Counted from the stretch's first letter, positions 1 through 9,291 are shown. The stretch: 64,000 nucleotides of DNA from an uncultured Hyphomonadaceae bacterium (GCA_913058335.1 CAJXPX010000018.1:1-64000); one strand, 5' to 3'. Made by a program: numbers and translations. The notes: generated from the letters alone by a model not told the origin.

Positions 1-2
1 TC

Positions 3-251
3 AATCACTCCGCGCGTTATTTCCGGTCTATGATTGAGATGGTTCTCGACTACGCAACCGTCAAAGGCTGGCGGGAAGGGGACAACCCGGCAAGGGGGAA
101 GGGCAATCTTGAACACATGCTGGCGCGATAGAAGCCTCCGACGAAGCACAACGCCGCCATAGCCATTGCGGACGCGCCAAAGCTTTATCAGGCCTTGATG
201 GCCGAAAATCATTCAGGCGCGCGCTGCGCGGCCTCCATAAGTTTAGACTGA
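3..251 (+). pseudogene. Tyrosine-recombinase (phage-type integrase) remnant, cut by the window edge
   Basis: The frame starting at base 3 reads an integrase-like segment with DYATVKGWREGDNPARGKG, then a TAG at 129-131. The same frame continues with KHNAAIAIADAPKLYQALMA up to a TGA at 249-251. In intact P4/lambda-type integrases the segment 'DYA..GWREGDNPA..KG' is followed by 'KHHAALPY..VPALM..L', so both halves belong to one former protein. The in-frame stop and the missing catalytic domain make it a decayed fragment. It marks a former island or prophage edge. The remaining bases to 366 show nothing recognisable. Confidence 0.7.
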
Positions 252-366
252 TCTTTTATGAGAGATAATCACGATTTATCGACTTAAATGGTGGGGGTAG
301 ATTAAGAAATTAACTCTGGCGTTTTAGATAAAATCCTATCAACCTTGTTAAAAACAGGGCGATGCA

Positions 367-2607
367 ATGAATCGACTTAAAGGCTTTGCCGTAACTTTGA
401 CTATTTGTTGTTCGAATACATCACCGTATGCATTTGCTCAGACATCCTATGGCCTTGATGAGATTATCACTACCGCACAACGGCGGGGCGAAAACCAACA
501 AATTGTTCCAATCGCGCTAACAGTTCTGAGTAAGGAATTCATAGATTCAAATGACATCCAAACTTTAGAAGACTTGAACGGCAGCATTCCGAACTTTGTC
601 ACGACCCGTTCGGTGTCGTACGGAGCCGCTCCGCTAAGCATTCGAGGGATTGGAGGGGCTAACGGCGGCGGTAATTTTTATAATGATGAGCCAGTCGGCG
701 TTTATATCGACGGCATTTATGTGGCGCGCTTAAGTGTCTCAACGGCAGATTTAATGGACATTGAATCAATTCAGGTTCTACGCGGCCCGCAAGGTACGCT
801 GTACGGGCGAAACAGTACAGCCGGTGCCATCTTAATTACAACCAAAGATAGTACGACCAATAGCAAAGGCGAGCTACGGCTTAGCGCGACAGATTTAGGT
901 GATTATAGTTTGCGCAGCGTAATCTCCGGCCCTCTGTCAGATAATTTCGCAGGCCGCGTAGCCGTGGGGTATTCTGATCGAAACGGATTTGGTGAAAACC
1001 TTGTTGGCGGGTCGACACCGGGCGGCGCGCAAACTTTCACAGGCCGCGGTCACTTATCGTTTAGCCCTCGAGACAGCTTGCGATTTAATTTAATTGCCGA
1101 ATACCAAGACCGCGAAGCCAACCCGGCGTTGATTGCCATCACCGATGTCGGGTTAACGGGAAGCGCTTCTCCTTTCGTGGTGAGGCGTAATCTGAATGAC
1201 GTTTTAAAAAATAACGAATATTCACTCAATGATGATAACTTTGAAAATTCGACAAGCTACACGCTCACATTAAACAGCGAAATTGATCTGGGCCCAATCA
1301 AGGTGACGTCCATTTCCGGATATAGAGACTGGTCTTTGGACGGTGCTCAGGATTCTGACAGCACCGCTTTGCAACTTTTTACAAATAGCGGGCGGATTGC
1401 ATCAGAACAATTTTCTCAAGAATTAAGACTTTCGTCAAATATTGGCACGCCGCTAAAATGGGTTGTCGGGGCGTATTTCCTTAACGAGTCTACGGCTGTA
1501 GATTTTGATATTCAAAATTTTCAAGGCCTGTTCGGTTTAGGCACGGATGCCGCCTTTAGCGGTTTTCAAGACACTCATGCTTACGCCGTGTTTGCAGATG
1601 GCACATACGCGATTAATGAGTATTTGTCGCTGACTTTGGGCGGGCGTTACAGTCACGAAGACAAAGATTTCACTAATGACATGTCAGTATCCGTTCTGAA
1701 CGGCGGGACCTTGCCGTCATTTTTTCTGAATGGAGCGACTCTCCCGGCAGGGTCTACATTTAGTGATCCTCCGCAGTTCAAAGACAGCGAGAACTTTGGC
1801 GATTTTTCACCCCGGGCCGTCGTGGATTTTCAACTCAGACCGGATGTCCTCATATATAGCAGCTACAGCCAAGGTTTCAAAAGTGGCGGATTTAATTCGT
1901 TTGGTCTGACGCCGGCCTTTAAATCTGAAAATATTGAGTCTTACGAGGCCGGGTTTAAAACTGAATTTGCCGATAAAACTCTGCGAATAAATGGGTCAGC
2001 TTTTATTTATGATTATTCAAGCTTACAAATAAGATTGCCTGTACCAACAGGAGGCGTCGACATTCAAAATGTCGGGGCAGCAAAAATTCGGGGATTTGAA
2101 ATTGAAACACACGCCAAGCTCTCCCGTGGGCTCATACTTTCAGCAAATATGTCTTTGTTGGACGCTCAGATTCAGGAGGGGATGATTTCTGCTGTGTCTT
2201 CGACAGTTGGTTCCTTCCCAATCGGGGCGCCTCTGCCGATCATTACGGAAAATACGGAGGGCAACCGCTTAACACGCGCGCCTGAGTTTTCCGGGTTTTT
2301 CAACGTCCGATACGAGAAACCTATTGGCCAATTGAAGGGCGCCGTCAGCGCAACGCTCAAACATCAGTCCGGCGTCCACTTTCTTGAAACCAATCAAGAC
2401 AGTCAAACATTCAGTAATGAGGCATGGGAAGAAATTGATATTCGCGCGACAATCTCTGAACCTAAAGATAATTGGGAGCTGGCTTTGTTTGGAAAAAATA
2501 TATTGAACAATCGGCATATAACAGCCGTTACGGCGCTGGGTGGATTTCCAAATGCTGCAGTGAATGAGCCCGCGAAATGGGGTGTAGAATTTTTGGTAAG
2601 TTACTAA
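367..2607 (+). CDS. TonB-dependent outer-membrane receptor
   Basis: This 746-residue protein begins with a signal peptide (residues 1-24, ending AFAQ) followed by a TonB-box-like segment DEIITTAQRRGE. The plug (about residues 45-160) carries IRGIGG, GVYIDGIYVAR and the classic VLRGPQGTLYGRNSTAGAI motif. The rest is a beta-barrel with alternating aromatic strands such as YSSYSQGFKSGGFN and LTLGGRYSHEDKDF, ending in VEFLVSY with a C-terminal aromatic. It would import a substrate across the outer membrane using TonB/ExbBD energy; the ligand cannot be read from sequence. Its stop is only 3 bases from the stop of the convergent regulator. The promoter upstream is not obvious. Confidence 0.9.
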   Translation: MNRLKGFAVTLTICCSNTSPYAFAQTSYGLDEIITTAQRRGENQQIVPIALTVLSKEFIDSNDIQTLEDLNGSIPNFVTTRSVSYGAAPLSIRGIGGANGGGNFYNDEPVGVYIDGIYVARLSVSTADLMDIESIQVLRGPQGTLYGRNSTAGAILITTKDSTTNSKGELRLSATDLGDYSLRSVISGPLSDNFAGRVAVGYSDRNGFGENLVGGSTPGGAQTFTGRGHLSFSPRDSLRFNLIAEYQDREANPALIAITDVGLTGSASPFVVRRNLNDVLKNNEYSLNDDNFENSTSYTLTLNSEIDLGPIKVTSISGYRDWSLDGAQDSDSTALQLFTNSGRIASEQFSQELRLSSNIGTPLKWVVGAYFLNESTAVDFDIQNFQGLFGLGTDAAFSGFQDTHAYAVFADGTYAINEYLSLTLGGRYSHEDKDFTNDMSVSVLNGGTLPSFFLNGATLPAGSTFSDPPQFKDSENFGDFSPRAVVDFQLRPDVLIYSSYSQGFKSGGFNSFGLTPAFKSENIESYEAGFKTEFADKTLRINGSAFIYDYSSLQIRLPVPTGGVDIQNVGAAKIRGFEIETHAKLSRGLILSANMSLLDAQIQEGMISAVSSTVGSFPIGAPLPIITENTEGNRLTRAPEFSGFFNVRYEKPIGQLKGAVSATLKHQSGVHFLETNQDSQTFSNEAWEEIDIRATISEPKDNWELALFGKNILNNRHITAVTALGGFPNAAVNEPAKWGVEFLVSY

Positions 2608-2610
2608 AGT

Positions 2611-4245
2611 TTACAAACCTGCAAGCTGAGTAAGAACAATTCCGCAATCGACTTTATTGGGGGAATTTGCAGACCATTTTTTCATTTCGCTCACAAATTT
2701 TGTGGTGATATCCGGACTGCCGTATTTTTTAGCCTGTACAATACAGCTCCGCGCACGGTCAATCTTACCCACCCCCACATAAGCCCAAGCCAAGGATAAA
2801 TGGGGTTGATAGTAATTGGGCGTTCGGATGATTGCATCCTGACAGGCAGGGATAGCCGACTTATAATCTAGCATAAATAAATGGGCGGTCCCACGATATG
2901 TTGCCCATAATCCAAAACGTGGATGGTGAGGGGCTTGCGCTTCCGCACTTTTAATTTGCTCAATGCCGCCGATGTCCGCATGCTTCAAACATCGCTGCCA
3001 GCCCAATACAGCCCGCGCATGTGCGGCATTCGGATTAATTTTAACAGCTCTTTCGAGATAGGCGATGGCGGCATCGGGATTGTGAAACATGGTGCTAACG
3101 ATGCCCATAGCGGTAATCACGTCGAGGTCGTTGGGAGCAGCTGATAACGCCTCAGCAATCAGACGGTTGGCGCGGGCCTTCGTCGAGGCTTCGTCCTCTG
3201 CCCATTGGCTAACGACATCTTGGCTAAGCTGCACGGCAAGCTCCGCCTTAACAACTGGGTTGTCCGCTTCGATAAGTAAGGCGTCCTCTAAATGTCGTTT
3301 TATCTGCAGCGCCGTATCCGGACCATAATTCGCGCGCAAGTTTTTCCCGAGTTGCACTCTTTCATACGTGGCAATTTTAAAATGTCTGGTGCTTTGTCTC
3401 GGCGCAAAGCTTGAGTAGCTGACTTTGGTGGAAATGGCGGTTGAAATACTTAGAACGATATCGTCCTCAATTTCGTAGAATTGCCCCATTACGGCTTCGA
3501 ATTTTTCTGTCCAGACGAGGCGGGCGTCAGTGATATCTAAGAGTTCAACACTGATACGTAGGCGCTCATCGCGCTTTGTCAGAAAAGCCGAGACGAGATA
3601 TTTGACGTTCAGGGCGGCGGCGATATCCGAAGGGTTGTGTCGGTTCCGGGTCACAAATGCCACCGTACTGCTCGGCGCGACATGTAACCTGGGAGAGCGT
3701 GAGAGAAGCGCAGTGAGATCTCTTGTCATTCCGGCTTGAAGCAACTCAGTTTCATCGCATTCCCCCTGAACGGGCAGGACGGCGACTGAGAACGGCGGGA
3801 TACGGGTCGTTGGGGTCATTCCCGTTATTGAATTCGTTAGCGGGGAATCTTGGATGGCCGAGCTTATCGTATTTTCGTTACTGGCCACGGACACACCTCG
3901 CTGGATGTTAGCCTCTAATCGGTAGCCGAGCTTGGGGACCGTTTTGATAATGTTTTTTACATTATGATTTTCAGAAAATGTCTTGCGTAGCAGGTAGACC
4001 AAGCGGGTAAGGCTTTCATCGCCGCCGTCTTCATTTGGCCAAATTCGGCTAATGAGTTCATCCCGTAGCCATGTCGAATGGGGACGTTCTGATAGGATTT
4101 GCAGTAGAACCATAACTTTGGGTTCAGTGGTGGAAATACAGGCCACGCTCCGAATTGACAGGGAAGCCGGTTCAATAAAACAATCTCGGACGTTAAAGCG
4201 CTCAAAAGACAGCACTGATGAAAAACCGCTCTGGGTCACTGGCAA
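2611..4245 (-). CDS. CadC-like winged-helix regulator with TPR repeats
   Basis: A 544-residue protein. Residues about 10-112 form an OmpR/PhoB-type winged helix, with LRDELISRIWPN, SLTRLVYLLRKTF and the typical final wing KTVPKLGYRLEA. Residues about 150-270 (FSVAVLPVQGE through LTALLSRSPRLHVAP to RLVWTEKFEA) resemble the TolB/FlgO-like domain common in CadC/adenylate-cyclase-type regulators. The C-terminal half (about 290-530) has TPR-like helices, for example PDAAIAYLERAVKINPNAA. I see no transmembrane helix, unlike CadC itself. The gene is divergent from the PLAT-protein gene, and the 174-bp gap holds a direct-repeat site suited to this DNA-binding family, so it probably controls that gene and the adhesin downstream. 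Confidence 0.8.
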   Translation of the reverse strand: MPVTQSGFSSVLSFERFNVRDCFIEPASLSIRSVACISTTEPKVMVLLQILSERPHSTWLRDELISRIWPNEDGGDESLTRLVYLLRKTFSENHNVKNIIKTVPKLGYRLEANIQRGVSVASNENTISSAIQDSPLTNSITGMTPTTRIPPFSVAVLPVQGECDETELLQAGMTRDLTALLSRSPRLHVAPSSTVAFVTRNRHNPSDIAAALNVKYLVSAFLTKRDERLRISVELLDITDARLVWTEKFEAVMGQFYEIEDDIVLSISTAISTKVSYSSFAPRQSTRHFKIATYERVQLGKNLRANYGPDTALQIKRHLEDALLIEADNPVVKAELAVQLSQDVVSQWAEDEASTKARANRLIAEALSAAPNDLDVITAMGIVSTMFHNPDAAIAYLERAVKINPNAAHARAVLGWQRCLKHADIGGIEQIKSAEAQAPHHPRFGLWATYRGTAHLFMLDYKSAIPACQDAIIRTPNYYQPHLSLAWAYVGVGKIDRARSCIVQAKKYGSPDITTKFVSEMKKWSANSPNKVDCGIVLTQLAGL

Positions 4246-4313
4246 TTGTATTCTCTGTTAATTACGCGCATTTGTTTTAATAGCGTTTCATAAAAAATAA
4301 ACAATAATTCTTT

Positions 4314-4339
4314 CCGCCATCATATTTCCATCAGGACTC
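4314..4339 (+). promoter_or_regulatory. Direct-repeat element, copy 1 (candidate winged-helix operator)
   Basis: A 26-nt block containing CCATCA-N5-CCATCA (half-sites 4317-4322 and 4328-4333, 11 bp apart) lies 80 bp before the PLAT-protein start. The same 26 nt recur without change at 6058-6083 before the adhesin gene, while the flanking sequences differ. An 11-bp-spaced direct repeat is the known geometry of PhoB/OmpR-family winged-helix sites, and such a regulator is encoded next door on the opposite strand. The assignment to that regulator is inference. Confidence 0.6.
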
Positions 4340-4419
4340 AATTTTGGATTTGTGTTTCTTTACCGCCAAGAATGAATCGGGGTGATGTCCGCGCCGATTT
4401 TCAGCGTAGGGGAAACACC

Positions 4420-5829
4420 ATGAAACCACATTCACCAAACAACACTTGTACGAACGTAGCAGGGAAGACGAACAAGTTTGCTCTTGGATTTAAATCTCTT
4501 TTGACCGCTGGTGTTTTCTTTGCGTTCGCTCAGGTGGCTATGGCAGAGACTCAATATACCATCACCACTGTAACAGGGAAAAAAGGCACAAATGCCGATA
4601 TTGTGGTTAAGCTGCACGGCACTGAAGGTTCACTACAAACCTGGAGCCCTCCGCTCGACAACCCTGGTGTGGACGACATGGAACCAGGTCATACAAATAG
4701 GTTTGTCATCAGCGATCAGTTCGATATCGGTTTTATCACTGATGTAGAAATCAAGGGACTAGGTCTGGGCTTGAATGTTGACCCTTGGGACATGGAGTCC
4801 ATGACAATCAGCACGAATGGGCCAAAATCAAAGGGTAAGACGACCCGATTTACTTACTCTCGCCGTATCGATCAGGATGATATCAACAGGGATTATCCGG
4901 TGCATAAGGCACTATTACTCAGGGCGAACAACCTGGACTCTCCTCAGTTTCAGTTCAGTGAACGTGAAGTGACGGTGGGCGAAACGTGGAAGGCTTATGG
5001 CGGTCTTTCTGGACTAGGAGACAACAGAGAAATTACATTCTCACGCAACGATATTATTCAGTCAGAAGCGCAAACAAAGGATAGTCTGGGGACTAAAAAC
5101 ACGCTTGAACTTGAAGTGAGCGGAGATATTCCGTTGACGAGTGCAAGTGCAAGATCTTTGTATCGGCTTGAAGTCGAAACTCAGCATGAAAAACTTCGCA
5201 AATTTACGAGTTCGACGAGCCGAGGAAAAACCGAAAAAGTAACAATCGCTGTTCCGCCAAAGACCATGGAATTTATTAAGGTCGTTTACAAAGAGCGTCT
5301 CAAATTAGGGACGTTCGAAAACCCGATAGAAACTCACTCTCGATATGTTGTTTTAGAAGAGATCATAACCACGCCCGTTCGAGTGGTCTTTAACTATGTG
5401 GACGAAGTAAAAGACGGATATAGTTTCGTAGACCTGTATAAAAAGGCTTTTCCAAATCAGCCTGTTCCAACTGGCCCGCTTAAGAACCCAACAAGTCAAG
5501 CGGTGGCAACTGCAGTCGCTGCGGCTCCCACACCTTCGGCGCCTAGCCCCGTACCAACAGGAGAGCCTGTTTCAGGTCTGAATGCCGTTTCGGTTATGTT
5601 CAATGGCGGCAGCTTCAAACAGATTGGCGACAAGCAGTGGGCGGAATTGGATTCGTCTGGCACCGCGCGTTTCAACTTTACGGAAGCGGGGCGCGATGAT
5701 TGGACTATCTACCTCAACGAGATTGGGAGCAGTAAGAAAATCCAACTTAATTTATGGCGGAAGAAGGTTCGGTACGGGACTGATACCGTCGAGATGCAGG
5801 ACTTATATCCCATCACGGTATCCCAGTAG
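4420..5829 (+). CDS. Secreted PLAT/LH2-domain protein with a possible aerolysin-like middle region
   Basis: The ATG at 4420 is preferred because GGGGA sits 6 bases upstream and it gives a clean signal peptide (residues about 1-42, ending VAMA); an in-frame ATG at 4372 lacks this. The mature protein starts with a PLAT domain (about residues 44-135: YTITTVTGKKGTNADIVVKL, then NRFVISDQFDIG and VDPWDMESM). The middle (about 150-350) is beta-rich with Ser/Thr-laden alternating strands, then KVTIAVPPKTMEF, which loosely resembles ETX/MTX2 aerolysin-type pore formers; this is tentative. A Pro/Ala/Thr-rich linker follows, then a compact C-terminal module with FTEAGRDDWTIYLNE. No catalytic motif is visible. 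It is probably secreted and binds lipid or surface ligands. Confidence 0.6.
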   Translation: MKPHSPNNTCTNVAGKTNKFALGFKSLLTAGVFFAFAQVAMAETQYTITTVTGKKGTNADIVVKLHGTEGSLQTWSPPLDNPGVDDMEPGHTNRFVISDQFDIGFITDVEIKGLGLGLNVDPWDMESMTISTNGPKSKGKTTRFTYSRRIDQDDINRDYPVHKALLLRANNLDSPQFQFSEREVTVGETWKAYGGLSGLGDNREITFSRNDIIQSEAQTKDSLGTKNTLELEVSGDIPLTSASARSLYRLEVETQHEKLRKFTSSTSRGKTEKVTIAVPPKTMEFIKVVYKERLKLGTFENPIETHSRYVVLEEIITTPVRVVFNYVDEVKDGYSFVDLYKKAFPNQPVPTGPLKNPTSQAVATAVAAAPTPSAPSPVPTGEPVSGLNAVSVMFNGGSFKQIGDKQWAELDSSGTARFNFTEAGRDDWTIYLNEIGSSKKIQLNLWRKKVRYGTDTVEMQDLYPITVSQ

Positions 5830-6378
5830 GGACGGGAATACGACTATATACAAAACTGAACCCGAGGACAGCTTTTCCCCGGGCGTTTTGTAAAAGTTAC
5901 ACGACCATGCTGTCCAGATAAGGCATGTTCAAAATTCGCAGGCCGTGTGAAAGCACGGTCTGCATTACTGATTTCATGCCCAATATTCATCGGTCAGGAA
6001 ATCAGGAAATTCTCTTTCGCGTTGTCGTTGCACACCCGATTTTCACAAAAAAAACTGCCGCCATCATATTTCCATCAGGACTCTTTCTAAAATTTCGTCC
6101 AACCAGCTTTTGAAGATCAAAATGGAAATTCAAACGGGGGAAGCATGTTCGCAAGCTTTCATAACGTCCTTCATCCCTGAAAAACGGGGACACACACTCC
6201 GATCTGCATCGCGCACCGGCTCTGTTTGGATTCCAATTGATCTTCAATCATTGCTGACCACACAGCTTGGCTGCGTGTACAGATGGGGCGCGAGGCTCCG
6301 GCGGCGAAACCCTTCGGGTAAATCGCTCGCCGGAGCCAGCTCAAGCGGCCTCTACTTTAATAATTTTGGGAGGGCGCT
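5830..6378. other. Intergenic leader of the adhesin gene
   Basis: 549 bp without a convincing gene. It contains the second copy of the direct-repeat element at 6058-6083, about 295 bp before the adhesin start, and a strong ribosome-binding site GGGAGGG at 6368-6374. Short open frames here lack homology cues or ribosome-binding sites. The long distance from element to start codon suggests a long 5' untranslated region. Confidence 0.5.
6058..6083 (+). promoter_or_regulatory. Direct-repeat element, copy 2 (candidate winged-helix operator)
   Basis: Identical over 26 nt to 4314-4339, including CCATCA-N5-CCATCA (6061-6066 and 6072-6077). It lies upstream of the trimeric autotransporter gene. Because flanking bases differ between the copies, selection on a binding site explains the match better than a recent duplication. 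Confidence 0.6.
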
Positions 6379-9291
6379 ATGACGAACGCAACATACACAT
6401 CAAAACTGACATCTTTATTGGGTATTAGCGCGACGGCGCTCACGCTCAGCCTCGCTGCAACGGTCTTTAGCGGAGAGCAGGCCTATGCACAGGATAACTC
6501 CTGCATACTGGATACAGGTACTCTTCCGGGCTTTGCCGACGGTTTTGACGCGGATGGCGGCGCGGATGCCACAGACAGTGCAGAAAATCTTGCGTGCGGT
6601 CCTAATGCTGACGCGACCGGAACTGGAGCCTTCGGGGCTGCTAATACGGCCTTAGGAGATAGCGCAAATGCCAGCGGCAATGACAGTTTCAATACCGCAG
6701 TGGGAAGCTTTTCCAACGCGTCGGGCGAGGGTTCCGTAAATAGTGCTTTCGGCCGGAATGCGCGAGCATTCGGGGACGACAGTTTTAATGTCGCGATAGG
6801 AAGAGCCGCCATTGCCTCTGGTAATAATAGCAGCAATGCCGCTTACGGTACTTTCGCCGTTGCTGACGGCGATCTCAGTAACAACCTTGCCAGCGGAACG
6901 GGTGCCCGGGCCTCAGGCAACAATGGTCGTAATACTGCCATAGGATTTGATGCTCGCACCGAGGGTGAAAATAGCCAAAACACGGCTATCGGCGCGCAAT
7001 CTGTGGCGTTTGGCGCAAATAGCAGGAATACCGCAACAGGCGCGAATGCGGATGCAACCGGCGCGATGAGTTTCAACGTTGCCAGCGGCCATTTTTCTAT
7101 AGCCAGAGGTGACAACAGCCGTAATATCTCCAGCGGCTATTTATCTAGGGCTGACGGTGATAACTCAAGAAACATAGCAATTGGTGATGGCGCAGACGCT
7201 AGAGGTGATGAAAGCGCCAATTTGGCCAATGGATGGTCGAGTAACGCCAGCGGCGCGGTAAGTTTCAATATAGCAACGGGCGTCGCAGCTGATGCTAGCG
7301 GTAATCAGGGCGAGAATATTGCCTTAGGACGATTTGCAAATGCGAGCGGTGACAATAGCGGCAATATGGCGAATGGGTCATTTTCCAATGCGAGTGGTGC
7401 CACAAGTGCCAATCTTGCGACAGGCAATGGTAGCGATGCCAGAGGTGATTTGAGTCGCAATATCGCCTCAGGCGAAGCGTCCAATGCCAGCGGTAATGAT
7501 AGCCACAACATAGCCACCGGGCGCTTAAGTAATGCAAGCGGCGCCATGAGTAATAATATTGCGACAGGCCTTAGGGCCTTTGCCGGTGGTGATATAAGTC
7601 ACAATATTGCCTCAGGCGAAGCGTCCAATGCCAGCGGCGATGATAGTGAGAATGTCGCCATAGGGCTAGCGTCCAATGCCAGCGGTGACGACAGCAGCAA
7701 TATAGCGAATGGGCGATTTTCTAATGCGAGCGGCGCCATGAGCAGCAATATTGCGACAGGCAATGGGGCCGATGCTAGCGGTGATTTAGGTCGCAATATC
7801 GCCTTGGGCGAAGCGGCTAATGCCAGCGGCGAGGAAAGTTACAATATAGCAAATGGATCGTTTTCCAATGCGAGTGGCGCCATGAGCCAAAATATTGCGA
7901 CAGGCCTTAGGGCCGATGCCAGCGGTAATTTAAGTCGCAATATAGCCTCAGGTGAAGCGGCTAATGCCAGCGGTGATGGAAGCATAAACAATGCGAGCGG
8001 GTTTTTCTCCGATGCTAGCGGCGCAAACAGCTTCAACACTGCGGGAGGGCTCGATTCGAATGCTTCGGGTGACAACAGCGATAACTATGCACATGGGCGA
8101 GCTGCAACAGCCTTCGGTGATAATAGTGCCAATAGTGCCATTGGCCGATTTTCCAATGCTTCAGGCTCTGTCAGTTCCAATATATCATATGGTGCCGGGG
8201 CGGTATCCCAAGGCGATAACAGTTTCAATAGCGCCTTTGGTGATGGTGCAAATGCCTCTGGTGACTTTAGTGGTAATATTGCCAGCGGACGACGCAACAA
8301 TGCCTCCGGAAACGAAAGCCGCAATATTGCTTTGGGTTCATTTGCAATATCAGCCGGTAACAATAGTGATAACTACGCAACTGGTCTTGGCGCCAATGCA
8401 AGTGGGAATAATAGCCAAAATATGGCCAGCGGACGCGCGGCCAATGCTAGCGGTGATGGCAGCGCCAATATCGCCTTTGGGGCGGACTTAGATTTTGATA
8501 GCACAGGCGCGGATGCCCGCGGCCCCGGTACAATGCAAATCGCCATTGGCGCGGACAGTGCCGCAACGGGCGAGAATGCCGTGGTGATTGGCGGGCGGGC
8601 ACAAGCCACATTTGCGAATTCTGTTGCTTTGGGCATGGGGTCTATCACATACCGCGCGAATACTGTCTCTGTCGGCGCTATCGGTGCGGAACGTCAAATC
8701 ACTAATGTCGCGGCGGGCACACAGGGCACCGACGCGGTAAATTTGAACCAGTTAAATGATGTGCAATCGACTGTGACCACGAATAGTACAGCCATCGGTG
8801 CAAATACCACGGCGATTGCAGGGAATACAGCTGCAATTGGCACGAACAGCACGGCCATTGCAGGCAATACAACGGCGATAAATAGCGTCAGAGCCGACCT
8901 CACTGCGACGCAGGTTGATGTTGCCACAAACACAGTCGCTATCGGTAACAACACTACGGCCATATCCACGAACAGCACTCGGGTCGAGAGTAATACGACC
9001 AATATTGCGGCCATAGAAACAGACATTAGCGGCGTGACAACCCGCGTGACGGCAGCAGAAACTGGGGTTGCCACTAATCGCACCGCCATCGCCTCAAACT
9101 CTCAATCTATTTCTGGAAATTCTGCGCTCATTACGACGAATGCCGCGGGCATTATGGCAAATTCTGGTTTAATTGCAGCCAATAAGTCGGCCATAGATCT
9201 GAATGCAGCCGCCATCGGGAATAATGCCGAAGGCTTAGCAAGGTCAGGCACGGATCGGCCGCTTTGGCTTCTATCCCTGACCTCTATCTAG
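6379..9291 (+). CDS. Trimeric autotransporter adhesin, passenger (YadA-like head, neck and stalk)
   Basis: The 970-residue frame starts after GGGAGGGCGCT. A signal peptide ends near residue 37 (AYAQ). Residues 97-704 are 38 uninterrupted 16-residue YadA-like head repeats with core NASGxxSxNIAxG. They are followed by irregular head turns (AVVIGGRAQATFANSVALG) and the YadA neck motif (ITNVAAGTQGTDAVNLNQLN). The stalk (about 795-950) is a chain of short coiled-coil units such as NSTAIGANTTAIAGNT. Homotrimers of this family stick out from the outer membrane and mediate adhesion or autoaggregation. The frame ends at 9291 before the membrane anchor, which follows intact in another frame (9252-9482). 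So the gene is either frameshifted or contains a sequence error. Confidence 0.85.
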   Translation: MTNATYTSKLTSLLGISATALTLSLAATVFSGEQAYAQDNSCILDTGTLPGFADGFDADGGADATDSAENLACGPNADATGTGAFGAANTALGDSANASGNDSFNTAVGSFSNASGEGSVNSAFGRNARAFGDDSFNVAIGRAAIASGNNSSNAAYGTFAVADGDLSNNLASGTGARASGNNGRNTAIGFDARTEGENSQNTAIGAQSVAFGANSRNTATGANADATGAMSFNVASGHFSIARGDNSRNISSGYLSRADGDNSRNIAIGDGADARGDESANLANGWSSNASGAVSFNIATGVAADASGNQGENIALGRFANASGDNSGNMANGSFSNASGATSANLATGNGSDARGDLSRNIASGEASNASGNDSHNIATGRLSNASGAMSNNIATGLRAFAGGDISHNIASGEASNASGDDSENVAIGLASNASGDDSSNIANGRFSNASGAMSSNIATGNGADASGDLGRNIALGEAANASGEESYNIANGSFSNASGAMSQNIATGLRADASGNLSRNIASGEAANASGDGSINNASGFFSDASGANSFNTAGGLDSNASGDNSDNYAHGRAATAFGDNSANSAIGRFSNASGSVSSNISYGAGAVSQGDNSFNSAFGDGANASGDFSGNIASGRRNNASGNESRNIALGSFAISAGNNSDNYATGLGANASGNNSQNMASGRAANASGDGSANIAFGADLDFDSTGADARGPGTMQIAIGADSAATGENAVVIGGRAQATFANSVALGMGSITYRANTVSVGAIGAERQITNVAAGTQGTDAVNLNQLNDVQSTVTTNSTAIGANTTAIAGNTAAIGTNSTAIAGNTTAINSVRADLTATQVDVATNTVAIGNNTTAISTNSTRVESNTTNIAAIETDISGVTTRVTAAETGVATNRTAIASNSQSISGNSALITTNAAGIMANSGLIAANKSAIDLNAAAIGNNAEGLARSGTDRPLWLLSLTSI
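6667..8490 (+). repeat. 38 tandem 48-bp coding repeats in the adhesin head
   Basis: Bases 6667-8490 divide exactly into 38 units of 48 bp, each coding 16 residues (consensus N/D-A-S-G-x-x-S-x-N-I-A-x-G-x-x-A/S). In the middle of the array (roughly units 16-28) a higher-order period of three units (144 bp) is visible: an AMS...NIATG unit, then a DLSRNIASGEA unit, then a variable NASG unit. This indicates local expansion by recombination. Each unit is presumably one turn of a left-handed beta-roll; classic YadA turns are 14-15 residues. Confidence 0.9.

Noticed and set aside
6667-8490. Regular 48-bp repeats resembling a CRISPR-like array
   Set aside because: The units are contiguous with no spacers, stay in frame and translate to YadA-type beta-roll repeats; no cas gene is nearby.
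6483-9089. Several long antisense open frames (80-130 codons) opposite the adhesin
   Set aside because: They are low-complexity Ala/Leu/Pro-rich mirror translations of the repeat array, without ribosome sites.
9246-9264. Programmed -1 frameshift joining adhesin passenger and anchor
   Set aside because: No X-XXY-YYZ slippery heptamer or following strong stem-loop is visible; mutation or sequence error is simpler.
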